Source of the DNA: Aspidapion aeneum
Taxonomy: Eukaryota; Arthropoda; Insecta; Coleoptera; Brentidae
Direction: 5' to 3'
DNA: 64,000 nucleotides
NCBI GenBank assembly: GCA_963576565.1
Contig: OY755039.1
Span: 74,914,771-74,978,770 of the forward strand
Shown here: piece after piece, positions 51,929 through 62,905 of the stretch
Numbering within the stretch: the first letter of the stretch is position 1
Layout of the letters: every line of letters begins with the position of its first letter
Notes under the pieces: generated by a model
Told to the model about the DNA's origin: nothing
Database searches by the model: none
Seen by the model: only the letters and a program-made list of their open reading frames with translations
Translations under genes and position numbers: made by a program

Positions 51929-51970
51929 AATATCTTGATATATTTTCAAATATCTTGATATATTTTCAAA
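51929..51970 (+). repeat. Two copies of a 21 bp unit
   Basis: ATATCTTGATATATTTTCAA twice in tandem. Confidence 0.85.
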
Positions 51971-52524
51971 TATCATGAATATTTCATATCATGCTTATTT
52001 TGGAAGATATTTGAATGCTGTATAACATATTCAAATAAACTTTTCTCAAAGAACAATTGATATTGAAAAATCATTCCTAAAAATAAAAATTAACATTTTT
52101 ATTTATTTTTTTTTTGGAAAACTCTATGTGAACGTTTTTACTTTAAATAACATAGGGTGTTAATAATTCTCCGTATTCGAGAAACGACGGGGTATGGTAA
52201 AACTGATTACACAATAATTAAGAGCCCAGAAAAAGAGTAAGGCAAGTTTCTCATTTAATTCCATTGAAAATTAAATACAATGTACAGCCCGAGGTACTGT
52301 CGTCTTTTTCAAATTCCAGGTTATAAAAGTTTTAAATATGTATAATTAAATCACTTTGTTCATCACACAGATTGAAGATGTATCAAAAAACTATTTAGAT
52401 CACATAAATACGAAACGTTTATGTCAAAGATTACACGACTATGGAAGGCGACCGACAGCGTCTAATTAAAATCAACGAATCGGCTGTTTAGTCAAGGCAA
52501 GATTTCAGTTCAATCGACTTTTCA
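51971..52524. other. No gene seen
   Basis: AT-rich spacer. Confidence 0.4.
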
Positions 52525-53589
52525 GAAGCATTTTATATTACTTTTTGGCAAATGGTCGATTCCCCATATTTCGACCCCGCTAAATCCGAATATCCCGGTT
52601 GTCCCTTTCCCTCCCTTTCCCAAAATATGGACAGCGGTTGAGATATTCAACATGGCGGCCAACATGGCGCCGAAATTAAATTACGCTGTAAAGCCCAATT
52701 TGACATAGATATTCATTCAAAATGTATATTTGTGTAATCAAAAAAATATTATCATATCAGTTTTTTTTTTAATTAGATGCAATAACCGCCAGAAACCCTT
52801 CCAGACCCCCGAAGTCTGTATATTTTAGGTTTTTTCAAATTTTCTCAAAAAGTAAGCTTCTAAGGTAAGGACAATAAAATTTCCTTTCTAACAATGTGTA
52901 ACTCGGTGGGGTTAGAGTAATAAGAACTCCAGTGGCGTCCGTCAATTGAAGGAATTCAAAAAAATGGGGGTCGTTAAAAAAAAATCCAATATTTTGTTCA
53001 ATTTTCTTAAAAACCAAGCTTATCAAAAAATTTGATCTCGTAGATATAAAAATTTCCTTTTAAAAAGTGTATAACAGGGTAAAAGTTATTTTATAACTAT
53101 TTATAGTGGTGTCTTTATTACCAACCAAATCACTTTTGTTACAGATTTTATCCAATGTTCTTGAAAACGCTTATTACGACAAAATGTGTTTCCTACTTTA
53201 CGGTGGATAATAAAATTTCCTTTTAAACGGTGTATCACAAAATGTGATAAATATTAGGGATAACTCTTCAGGGGCGTCCGTAAATTAGGGTCACTTTTAA
53301 AAATGACTTTTTTCAGTAGGATAGAATAAGGTAAAAAATAAAATTTTAGAGCTAGATAGATATAGATAAAATATTAACGGATATTGATGTAATTATTTTG
53401 GTTATTTTTGAAAATGTATTTATATAAGTACGACCCAAGTAACATTATTACCACTCAAGGTTTTATTAATTTGGTTCCTAGGTTATTTAGAGGGTGCTGT
53501 TATGGGTTTTAGGATCAATTTGACTACATAAAGGTAATTTATATTGCCAATTACCTAAACAGGTGTTATACATCCAAAGAGTGATTTAT

Positions 53590-54140
53590 AAAGGGACGAT
53601 AATTAAACTGATATTCCTTCTGTTCCTTTTAGATACTTTTGGTTTTATTGATTTCTGATTTATAAAGATGGTCTTATAATATAAAATCCTTTTACCTAAA
53701 GTTTTTAAAAAGAAATAAATATCAACTTTGGTCATTTAGTTTTTTTCATTACTTTAGGTCATCACAAAAGTGTTTTATAATAAAGCTAAAAGGTTACCTT
53801 ATATCCTTTTGTTTTTATAGTTACCAGTAGTTCAAAAGTAAATCTGATTAGATAGGCGGCCATATAGAACCTAGTTTCCTTAAGGTTTTTAAGAGTGGTA
53901 AATATAAACTTTAGACTTTTCGTTTTTGCCATTACTTTTAGGCATTTTAAAAAGGTTTTATAGGAAGGCTTAAAGGTAAACTTAATTCTTTTGTATTTAT
54001 AGTTACCCATAGCTGTATATTAAATATTATTTAAATAGGCGGCCATATAAAACCTTGTTTCCTTCAGGGTTCTAATAGAAGTAGGTAAATACTTTCGTGT
54101 TTTATTTTTTTTAGGCATTTCTGGTAAAAATAATAGAGAT
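53590..54140 (+). repeat. Three ~183 bp tandem units inside the foldback
   Basis: Units begin near 53590, 53772 and 53955. The last two share GTTTTATA, TTTTATAGTTACC, ATAGGCGGCCATATA, CCTTGTTTCCTT-like blocks and GGTAAATA; the first is more diverged. Confidence 0.75.
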
Positions 54141-54177
54141 ACCAAGGTACCGATTGGTACCTACCTATTGCAAGATT

Positions 54178-54360
54178 GATTATTTAAAGCCCAAGAATTA
54201 ATAATTGCTGAGTTTCCGTCCTCCTGGGTAGGACACCCAGGCCTAGATAAGGCCTGTTTAGACGGCCAATATAAGAGGTTGCTCTCCAACCTGCAGGCAC
54301 AACGAATATCATTGCACTGGCCCTCTCGATTGTGTCGAAATTGCACGATAAAAAACAATT
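54178..54360. other. GC-richer island, unclassified
   Basis: Contains TCCTCCTGGGTAGGACACCC, GGCCTAGATAAGGCC and a closing GCACGATAAAAAACAATT. It could be the 3' part of a SINE or LINE but lacks a decisive feature. Confidence 0.35.
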
Positions 54361-55750
54361 AAAAGTGTTGAATTATAGGCTTTTTTTAAAAACAAATACA
54401 AAAAATTTAAGTGAGGTTATGATGACTCTGTTTACTTTGTTCTTTTTTGTTGGTTTCATAAGGGCACTCAAAAATCCTTGTTGCGATACAGTAACAAATA
54501 AAACCAAGTGACCACTATAAAACCAAAATGGCGTATATAAATTTATTTAAAAAATATTGTAAAGAGAAAATATTTATCTAGTCGTTTTAGCAGTGCTTTT
54601 TAACAATAAATTTACTTTAATTTTGATTTATGTAAACCAAACTGACTTTTTTAATGGTTAATAGTGTAAATTATTTTATTTTTATTTTAAATATTTGTTA
54701 TTTTGTTAAAAAAAACTATTAAAAAGCATTTTTGAGCTGGCGCGCTTGTTTTGAGAGCTTTTCAGATACGATTTTATCAGAAAAATAAATCTGGCAGGCA
54801 ATTTGATCATCAACAAAACGACAAACTCGGTATATTTTTATATGATAAAATAATTTTGGGAATTTTGTCACTTAAATTATTTTATATAGCCATTATGAAT
54901 CTAAAATATCGCCATCATATATCGTATTCAACAGAATCGCCAGGATACCAAATTACCAAATCTAGTTTTATAATAGGATAGAGGACGCTTCTGAGTTGCT
55001 TTTAGAACCTGGCATAATAGCTTTAGGCTCTAAAAGGTTCTATACTGGTGGAACCGCTAGGGGGCGAAGCTGGAGTTTATTTCTTATGGTTTTATAGTGA
55101 GTGAGAATAGGTTGCCACCACCAATTGGGGAGTCCCATTTAGGAGGTCTAAGGGGTATATAAGGGTAATGGGAACGTGCTAGCGACCAAACATTGAAACT
55201 AATGGTTTTAGGAAAGGCGCTGGCAACCTTTTAGCTTCTGCTATAAATAAAGAAATGTTACTTGGGGACCCTAGAGTTTTAAATGTGGCATACTGCCCCT
55301 ATTCTAAGACAGCGCTTAAAAGAAAATTTAATTTTCTACAATAACGTATAACACAAATTCTTCCCAAGTGTAGTTTTTGAGAAAATGTTATAAAACCTAT
55401 AATCAACATTTTTGTTGCCAAATAATCCCAATTTACGGACGCTACTGGAGTGTTACTTTCTTTTCCTAATCTTCTCGATCAATACATTGTTAAAAAGAGA
55501 ATTTGGCTTTGCACAAAAAAGTATTCCTGGCAATTTTAGCTAGAACGTTTTCGAGAAAATTGAATAAATAGAATTAAAAATATCCATTTTAGAGGGGTTT
55601 TCTCAGGCCCTAATTACATTTCGGGGGAGGGGGCAACCGAGATATTTGGTTTCAGCGGGGTGGAAATAAGGGGAAATGACCATTTGCCAAAAAGTAATAT
55701 GAAATGCTTCTAGACCGAAAACGGAAAGCCTTGTAGCATCGTATTGAAGG

Positions 55751-56623
55751 GGCCGCGGAAATTTCTTCGAAAAATTTTGTTCCAATTTTTTGGTTCGAAC
55801 GGAAAATTGTTCGAAAACATTTTCTTCGAAAGTCATTTTGTTGGAACGGAAATTTATTCGAAAACATTTTGTTCGAACGAAATTTTGTTCGAAAACAGTT
55901 TCTTTGAACGGAAATTGGTTCGAAAACATTTTCTTCGAACGGAAATTTGTTTGTTCGAACGGAAATTTGTTCGAAAACATTTTGTTCGAACGGAAATTTG
56001 TTCAAAAACATTTTGTTCGAACGGAGATTTGTTCGAAAACATATTGTTCGAACGAAAATTTGTTCGAAAAAATTTGTTCAAACGGAAATTTGTTGGAAAA
56101 CGTTTTCTTCGAACGGAAATTCATTCGAAAACATTTTGTTCATTAAAAACAGCAACTGTTTAACTAAGAAAGAGACCTCTTAGTCAAACAGTTGCTGTTT
56201 TTATTGAACAAAATATTTTCGAACGAATTTCCGATCGAAGAAAACGTTTTCGAACAAATTTCCGTTTGAACAAAATGTTTTCGAATAAATGTCCTTTCGA
56301 ACAAATTTTCGTTCAAACAAAATGTTTTCGAGCAAATTTTCGTTAGAACAAAATGTTTTCGAACAAAATGTTTTCGATCAAATTTCCGTTCGAACAAAAT
56401 GTTTTTGAACAAATTTCCGTTCGAAGAAAATGTTTTCGAACCAATTTCCATTCGAACAAACTGTTTTCGAACAAATTTCCGTTCGAAGAAACTGTTTTCG
56501 AACAAATTTTCGTTCGAAGAAACTGTTTTCGAACAAAGTTCCATTCGAAGAAAATGTTTTCGAACTATTGCTTTCAAAAAAATGGTTTTCGAACAACGTG
56601 TTTTCAAACAAAGTTCCGCGACC
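55751..56623. mobile_element. TTCGAA-array foldback with 11 bp target duplication
   Basis: CGTATTGAAGG flanks both sides (55740-55750, 56624-56634). Ends GGCCGCGGAAATTTC and the complement of GGTCGCGGAACTTTG. Each arm is a ~30 bp tandem array with TTCGAACGGAAATTTG and TTCGAAAACATTTT, about 13 units per side, inverted around a short centre at 56143-56205 (AAAACAGCAACTGTTTAACT). The long target duplication and foldback shape fit the MULE/Foldback group. All frames here are array translations. The element lies ~95 bp downstream of the kinase stop codon. Confidence 0.92.
56200..56205 (-). promoter_or_regulatory. Possible poly(A) signal AATAAA in foldback centre
   Basis: TTTATT on the plus strand reads AATAAA on the minus strand, about 515 bp after the kinase stop. 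No other AATAAA was seen between the stop and this point. Inference only. Confidence 0.3.
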
Positions 56624-56717
56624 CGTATTGAAGGATGGGTTTGTCTTACTCGCAATCAGGTTTTTGTTTCTACCAAAAGGAATTCACTTATCCGTCCTGT
56701 ATCTTGAAAAGAAAAAA

Positions 56718-56993
56718 CTATTTGTGTCTGTCTAGCTCGGCGCTTAGCTCCGACGAATCGTGAAGAACTAATGGGGGCGTACCCGCAGCGCGCTGACTTT
56801 CCAGAACCACATTAAACAGCTTTATGAGATTATCGATGCCGATGAGGTACCCGTCCTCGTGGTTGCCAATTTTCCATTTTGTTTTGTGCGATATTTGAAC
56901 GCCCTCTGGTAATTCGACAGTCTTCGCGAAGTCGATGAGCCATATGTTGGCCGTGTTTTTGTCGTGAACGAAAAGAAGGGAGCTTCCAATAAC
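56718..56993 (-). CDS. Inositol-trisphosphate 3-kinase, last coding exon
   Basis: 92 codons including TAG, preceded by an acceptor (ATATTTTAG). Text: VIGSSLLFVHD, then ANIWLIDFAKTVELPEG and IGNHEDGYLIGIDNLIKLFN. SSLL and the IDF motif (its Asp binds Mg-ATP, residue 21 of the exon) with a GNxEDGYLxGxxNL helix define the C-terminal lobe of the IPK superfamily, specifically the IP3 3-kinase branch, which phosphorylates Ins(1,4,5)P3 to Ins(1,3,4,5)P4 in the cytosol and tunes calcium release. A tail of ~30 residues (VVLESQRAAGT...DRHK) extends past the usual end. The G+C and codon use differ sharply from the surrounding repeats, as expected for a selected exon. It was missed by frame calling because it begins inside a codon-phase-0 intron junction without ATG. 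Confidence 0.93.
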   Translation of the reverse strand, partial: VIGSSLLFVHDKNTANIWLIDFAKTVELPEGVQISHKTKWKIGNHEDGYLIGIDNLIKLFNVVLESQRAAGTPPLVLHDSSELSAELDRHK

Positions 56994-58559
56994 CTAAAAT
57001 ATTATTCGATTAAAACGAATGTATCATTATAGGGTGTTTATTTTTTTTTTTTAAATAACATTTGAAGCATATATAGTAAGATAGCCAAAAAATGCTTGCT
57101 TGAAGTAGTAATAATTTAATATCGACCAGTTTTTGTTTGAACTTTCTACTTCCAATAAATACAGAGATTTTGCTATTATAAAGCGCGACGTTGCCGTCAC
57201 AAAATGGATCCGGTTAAAAAAATGGTTAAACTTGTTTCAGTAGTTTTGAAGCTTTCGCAATAAATAGTACTTTTCGTGATCAGTGTGCAAAGTTATGTTT
57301 GAAAGCAGTAAGTAAAGTGCGGGAAAACTACTTTGCGCACCTGTCCGTAACAATATTTTTAAGTGAGGACTTGACTAAGCAAACCTGAAACTTTTTCAAA
57401 AAGGCATAATAAGAACTCAAAAGTTGTACCAACAGAAGAGAGAAAATTCCCCAACCGGCCTTGATTTATACTGATGATTTCAAACTTTCGTTGGGTTCAA
57501 CCTTATTGGGTGCAGGTGATAGAGCATAAACTGTGTGAAACCAACAGAAACTATATCAGGTATGTGTTTTTTGTATTTTTCATAAATATGTGTGATGGTT
57601 GAATCCAATTAAATTTAAAAAAAAAAATATGCAGCAAGAAGCTTCCCCATCACAAGCTTGCTTGATGGACGCCACTGGCCACTTTGTGGTGTGACGTCAA
57701 ATTACTTCAACTGGAATTATAGTATAAGGGTTGTTCTTGAAAAATTGTAACATTGCATGTAATTGGATTGTATATTTAAAACCATTTATTCTTTTCAAAT
57801 CAAAATAAGTGTATAGTTAATATACCCAAAGACTAACATTAATCAGCAGCGTCTCCATATAAGTAAAACTATTCACACTATGTGACATGTCACGTGGTGT
57901 AATCTGTAATTTTCAAAGTTAACAGATTTGAATAGCACAAAAAAATGCTTCGATAAAATAATGATTTTGGGGATCATTTAAGTGGATCAAAACTCAAAAA
58001 TTTTAATTTTCTAAAAAAAGATTTTTTGATATCAGTTTTTTGTTTTTACAAAAAAACAAAAAATCCACATGCAACTTATTTTGCTGTCACTGGCGGGAAC
58101 ACATGCAGTCATAGGTTCTTGTTTTTATTCTTATTTACTAAAAACGGGGCAGAACCAAAGGTACAGTTTATAGGTGTAAAAATGGGTTATATAATTCAGT
58201 TTTTGTGAAGTTTTAATGATGTTAAAATAGTTTTAATGTTTTGGCCGAGATAAGTGTTACACATGTTTCTACATATTATATAAGGAGTAAATAGTAAAAT
58301 ATTTTTTTCAAAACTTTTCCTTAAATATAACAAGCAGTTTTGCTTTTTTGTTATTTAGACATTTAGCTAAATGTCACTTGTGTGAATATCACTGGTGGGA
58401 TCTTTTAGAATGTTTTATTGATAAAACTTGTGACATCGTATCACATTATCACATTTTTGCTAATAAAGGTGCCTATTCATGTACAATCCACCCGCGTTCC
58501 CAGACTGTCAGTTGTGTACTAGAAACTGTCGGACGGAAAAAACTCAATAATTTTTAGAC

Positions 58560-60420
58560 ATAAAATGGCAATAGCTAGACAACAGGTATATAAAATCCCG
58601 AAAAGCATGCATTGAAGATAAAACGTAGAGAAAATTACAGGATCAGGAGTGATTTTGGTAAAAGAACCCAAAAAATTATTAGAAAAGGATGGAGGGAACA
58701 GAACCAAAAGAGTAGAAAGAAGAAAAAATGCAAGACACCAGTAACTGGATAAACCAGATGCCTACACAACTAAGTACCCCTTTGAGCCAAGCAGGTTCAT
58801 CAAAAATTACTTTTGAAGATAGATACACCTGGAGTTATGCAGTTTGGGCCTTCACAAGTACGGTAAGCAGTAGGATGAGTAGAATTATTGACTATGGAAA
58901 ACAGGTACAAAAAAAATATTGAAAACAGCGATGTCTGGAGAATCGTAAATTAAAAGGAAAAGTTTGTGACCAAGAAGCTTTAACTATTCGTATGAGAGTT
59001 TCAATAACTCGAGTGTAGTCAATAGTTAAAAAGTCAGAAGAGTAAAATAACACCTTCAAAAAATAAGCAGAACGGTATTGAAAATTTTGGTGTAGAAAAT
59101 TTGAAAAGGAAACTTCACTTTGGAAAAGTTTTAGCTCAGCAAATAATGTCTCATTTCTACCAATAAAAAAGTAAGAGAATAAATGGATCCGTAACGGATC
59201 TGATACCTTCCTAGCTAGCCTATTAGCAGTTTTTTGTAAATATCTTGGAAACTAAAGCTCTCACGAAGTTTTTGGTTATAACACAAATTATTGAACACGA
59301 AAACCGCATATTAATACGACGCTCCATTAAAAAGTTAGTATTTTAAAAAATTTTTAATTGTCAAAAAACTGTCATTAGCAATATTGGATATTGACGAAAA
59401 TCTAATTAGCTCGTAAGAGTGTCAAACACTATGTTATCTGAAAATTTTATGAAAATCGGTTCAACGGTTTGGGAGCTATCGTGTTACGGACAGAAATAAT
59501 ATACATACACAAAGACAGACATCACAATCATATTGCCCAGATCACACCCAAATAACAAATTTTCGGCGTTATCTGAAAAAAAAATTTTTTTGGTCGAAAC
59601 TAATACCTTTTCTAGTCATTACTACGCGGGCTAGGAAGGTAACAAAGATTTCAGCTAATCTAAGTATTATTGTAAACTTATAAAAAAATACAAATATGTT
59701 TCTAGAATCCGATCATTGGCTTCATTTAAACAGTTCAGAGCTACAGAGACAAAAAGGTATATGTTTAAAATAAAACCTGAGACTATGTAAAAGAAAGTCA
59801 TAAGTTACTTAGATCAAGATGAAAACAGCCGACTGATCGCTGGAAAAAAGAGAGTATTACAACAAACAAACAAAAAATACGGATATGATTCCTTAAACAA
59901 TTTGGATGTTAAATTTAAGAAATCATCAGGATATAAGATACGTTATCGACTATTTTGGCAAAACATTTGTGTTTGTGTGTTAAAAGAGATTTCTCAGCAA
60001 CACAAATAAGAAAAAAATTGCACAACATGCAAATACAAAATTATTGACGAAAGTTTTGCTGATCAAATGGTCAAGTCTTTCTGTTGTCCACGATAATTAA
60101 ATATGCCCATTATAGTAAAATTTATGGAAAGATCATGTTCTGGTTGCCAACATAAAAAGATCAAGATTAATTCTTTTGATGTAACATTATTAAAACCGTC
60201 AAAAAGGAGGTACAGTGTACTAAATATCAGCTTTTACAGACATTTTACAATATATTCTATATGTACATGCATCATGTTTATAGAATGACCTATGAGTTCA
60301 CTAAAATTCGAGAAATTAAAACAAATCTCTCTGGATCGGAGGGACTTTTGCATATTGATTTTTTTGAAAATCATAAAGCTCAACTAGTCATTGATAATAG
60401 TCGTTAAAATAAAATATTTA
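58560..60420 (+). pseudogene. Decayed transposon protein with HIDFxEN motif
   Basis: Pieces in several frames: KITGSGVILVKEPKKLLEKD with GGNRTKRVERRKNARHQ (58630-58740), CVCVKRDFSATQ-like and TTCKYKIIDESFADQMVKSF (60015-60080), ERSCSGCQHKKIKI (60125-60165), and VYRMTYEFTKIREIKTNLSG with LLHIDFFENHKAQL (60285-60390). A helix followed by 'HIDFxENY' plus Cys clusters occurs in a group of uncharacterised insect transposon proteins. Many stops and a nested element (59204-59641) break it. Confidence 0.45.
59204..59641. mobile_element. 438 bp TA-flanked element nested in the transposon
   Basis: Ends TACCTTCCTAGC and GCTAGGAAGGTA. It contains GAAAATCGGTTCAACGGTTT and ACACCCAAATAACAAATTTT, the latter being the empty site for the hAT-like insertion in the relative at 37297-38042. 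Non-coding. Confidence 0.85.
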
Positions 60421-61376
60421 GGATTTTTGCTATTTTTGTTTCAAGGATATTTATATGTCACTGGTGTGAGCTAATTGTCACATGTGTGATACATTTGTCA
60501 CTTGTGTGAACACAAAAACATAAAAACTAAAGATTTGTTATCTCGGTCACTTATCACATTTTAAACATAGCAACATATTGTAATCACTTCAAAAGTGGTA
60601 AATCAATTTTTGTTTTTTTGAAAACCATTAAGTCAAATGTTACCATATTTCAAGAACAACCCATTAACGGAAGAACTAATTATTATGAAAACTTAATCAC
60701 AAGAAAGAAAATGTAATGGATTCTTTCAAGTATAACAAACATTGTAACTTTTAGATAAAACATCGTTGTGTTAAAACGCGTTATTTAACTATAATAATTA
60801 TTATTTCCTACGAGCTTGCGGAAAATACGATTTTGAGCATTTATAACAGTGTACTAAGTTTTACTTTGCAGCACTAGTGTGCAAAACTTTTTGCACTCTA
60901 GTGTGAAGAAATTTTTACGCATCGTAATGTTAAAACTAGCCTATCTTTTTATTAAGTTGCCTAATTAATTTGTATTTTATAACAGCAATTGTTCCCAACG
61001 CTTGCGGGAAATCACTTTTCCACTGTACTGGTTGACCGCACTCCTTACGTCGCAGTTACGTCGTGCTGTCAACGAGGCAGTCTCGTACGGAAGAAGAGGA
61101 TTTTCCGCGTTTAGTAGAAAAATAGTAATTTTATATAATTTGTGTCCAAATAACAAAAAAATGTATTTGATTTGATAAAGATAAAGCCCTCTCATCGCCA
61201 CGCCAGTGCCGGGCGGGCAACATCGCAAAGGTTCACTTCTTAATTAAAAACCTAGATGGCCCTACAATCCATCACTGATTTTTTTTTCAATTGTGATTAG
61301 AAAGCTTTTTTATCTAAGCAGTTACCTTTTCTTGTAAACCAAGGACTGCATACAAATAAAATAGAATTACACTTAC

Positions 61377-61448
61377 CTCATGAGTCTCGAAAAACCTTGA
61401 TTCCATTAGAGCTTCTTTAATACTTGTAAGTCTTTGAATATAGCTAAG
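61377..61448 (-). CDS. Inositol-trisphosphate 3-kinase, penultimate coding exon
   Basis: 24 codons between an acceptor (TTCTTGTTTTAG) and a donor (GAG then GTAAGT): LSYIQRLTSIKEALMESRFF then ETHE. It joins in frame to VIGSSLLF of the last exon, giving the family-typical 'R..I...L..S.FF.THEVvGSSLLF'. Phase 0 at both ends. The exons carrying the PxxxDxKxG ATP/IP3-binding motif must lie to the right of the window, as the 2.5 kb upstream holds only intron repeats. Confidence 0.9.
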
Positions 61449-61552
61449 CTAAAACAAGAAACATATAAGGTTAAAACTTAAACTAAACTGCTATAAGTTT
61501 ATAGCATTATCAGGGGGTTAGTACTAAGTCTATAAACTTGATCCTGAGTGTA
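61449..61552. other. Intron sequence, no other feature
   Basis: Short AT-rich stretch between the exon and the next repeat family. Confidence 0.5.
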
Positions 61553-62245
61553 TTAGCTCACACATATACTATACTATAGTAGTGTGAGCTATGGTGATCC
61601 TAATTTTTTCGAAAAAAAAAAGTTGCTCCGATTTCAAAAATTTTTATATATCTTTGCGTTTCAGATGATTTTGAAACTTTTTTGTTGCGCCGCCTGTCTG
61701 TCTGTCTGTATGTCTGTCTGTAACGACCAACGCGCAAAACTCAAAAACCGCTTGGCCGATTTTAATGAAATTTGGTACCTAGGCTGGGTCTTGTGTCGAG
61801 ATGGTCCCATTTAAAAATGAACAAAATCCACCGAACACAAACCAAATAAAAGGGTGGGGTAGATTTCAAAAATTAGAGTTTATGTGAAAATATGGCGTGT
61901 GTGATATCAAACGAAAGGTAATTGAGTCTGGAGTTAACCAAAATACATTTTAATTTATTTAAAAAAAAGGGTGGGGGTATATTTCAAAAATTAGAGTTTA
62001 AGTGAAAATATGGCGTGTGTGATATCAAACGAAAGGTAATTGACTCCGGAGTTTAACAAAATACATTTTAGTTTTTGTTTTTTTTAAGGGTAGGGGTAGA
62101 TTTCAAAAATTTGAGATTAAGTCAAAACATGGCTTGTGTGGTATCAAACAAAAGGAAATTTAGTCTGGAGTTAAATAAAATATATTTCAGTTTTAAGTTA
62201 TATTAGCTCACACGTACACTATAACTATAGTACCTAGTGTGAGCT
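61553..62245 (+). repeat. GTGTGAGCT-bounded repeat, copy 1
   Basis: Begins with the palindrome-like TAGCTCACACATATACTATA...GTGTGAGCTA, then a (CTGT)n stretch (about 61693-61722), GCTTGGCCGATTTTAATGAA and GATGGTCCCATTTAAAAATG. Three ~105-115 bp tandem units follow (about 61858-62190: GGGTGGGGGTA, TTCAAAAATTAGAGTT, GGCGTGTGTGATATCAAACG). It ends in a second palindrome-like block at 62205-62245. Confidence 0.85.
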
Positions 62246-62589
62246 TAGGGGCCCATATATTGGCAGAGTATTTCAAAGTTTGGTGCTTTGCTAAAAGCTA
62301 ACAGATCAATATATGTTTTTTTTAAAAAGGGGTCCCTAGAACGGTTCTACCACTATATTAGCGATTGATGTTTATCTTCCTCGTCTTTTTGGTTTTTATT
62401 TATCGACTAAATCTAGCAGAGCAGTATAATGGTACCGAGGTTTGGTACTGATACGGTAAATATAGAGCAATTAAATCTGAAAACCCTATAGGTTGATTTT
62501 TATTATCCCTGTCTTTTTTTTAAAGTTCGGTGCTCAGAGCACCATGCTGCCGTGTCGTGCTAAAGCTAGCAGAGCAATATATGTTTTTA
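62246..62589. other. Spacer between repeat copies
   Basis: AT-rich; GCCCATATATTGGCAGAGTA at 62252 recurs at 63575, so this spacer also belongs to the repeat family. Confidence 0.5.
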
Positions 62590-62905
62590 AGCTCACACGT
62601 ATACTATAAGTAGTGTGAGCTATGGTGATCATGTCAAAAATGAGAAAAAAAAACTTGTCCGATTTAGAAAAAAATTATATATCTTTGATTTTTCAGATGA
62701 TTTTGAAACGTTTTTGTCGCGCCATCTGTCTGTCTGTAAAAACCAACGCGCATAACTCCAAAACTGCTTGCCCGATTTTAATGAAATTTAGTGCCTAGGT
62801 TGGGTTTTGGCTGTAGATGGTCCCATTTAAAAATGAATAAAATCCAACAGACATAAGCCGAAAAAAGGGTGGAGATTTAAAAAATTAGAGTTCTGGTAAA
62901 AATAT
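62590..62905 (+). repeat. GTGTGAGCT-bounded repeat, copy 2 (truncated)
   Basis: Same order: AGCTCACACGTATACTATAA, GTGTGAGCTATGGTGATC, (CTGT)n short, GCCCGATTTTAATGAAATTT, GATGGTCCCATTTAAAAATG. It is cut by the TA element at 62906. Confidence 0.85.

Larger units (their letters stand above)
52525..55715. repeat. 3.2 kb foldback with repeat-bearing arms
   Basis: The outer ends are inverted copies: TTTTTGGCAAATGGTCGATT with CCCCGCTAAAT (52540-52590) against CCATTTGCCAAAAAGTAATA and CAGCGGGGTGGAAAT (55650-55705). Further in, GGCGTCCGT-like (52934, 53274) and GACGCTACTGGAG (55437) blocks face each other, as do CCCAAGTAACATT (53436) and AATGTTACTTGGGG (55253). It therefore folds over roughly 400-900 bases per side. 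No coding. Confidence 0.75.
57728..60662 (+). mobile_element. 2.9 kb DNA transposon remnant (GGGTTGTTCTTGAAA ends)
   Basis: GGGTTGTTCTTGAAAAATTG then TAACATT at the left matches the right end inverted (AATGTTACCATATTTCAAGA, ACAACCC) with a mismatch or two. TGTCACnTGTGTGA-type motifs cluster inside the ends (57868-57900 inverted; 58368; 60455-60510). Decayed plus-strand coding text is present (next entry). Target duplication unclear (TATAA left, ATTAA right). Superfamily not determined. Confidence 0.75.
56994..61376 (-). other. Kinase intron (GT-AG), 4.4 kb, transposon-filled
   Basis: Bounded by GTAAGT (complement of 61371-61376) and a TTTTAG acceptor (complement at 56994). Phase 0. Outside the elements listed separately, 56994-57727 and 60663-61376 hold no recognised feature. 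Confidence 0.88.

Noticed and set aside
54161..54358. Minus-strand frame over the GC-richer island
   Set aside because: No domain; the island looks like a retroelement tail rather than coding sequence.
55603..56735. Overlapping frames with RKHFVRTEICSKTF-type repeats
   Set aside because: Translations of the TTCGAA array; open in most frames on both strands.
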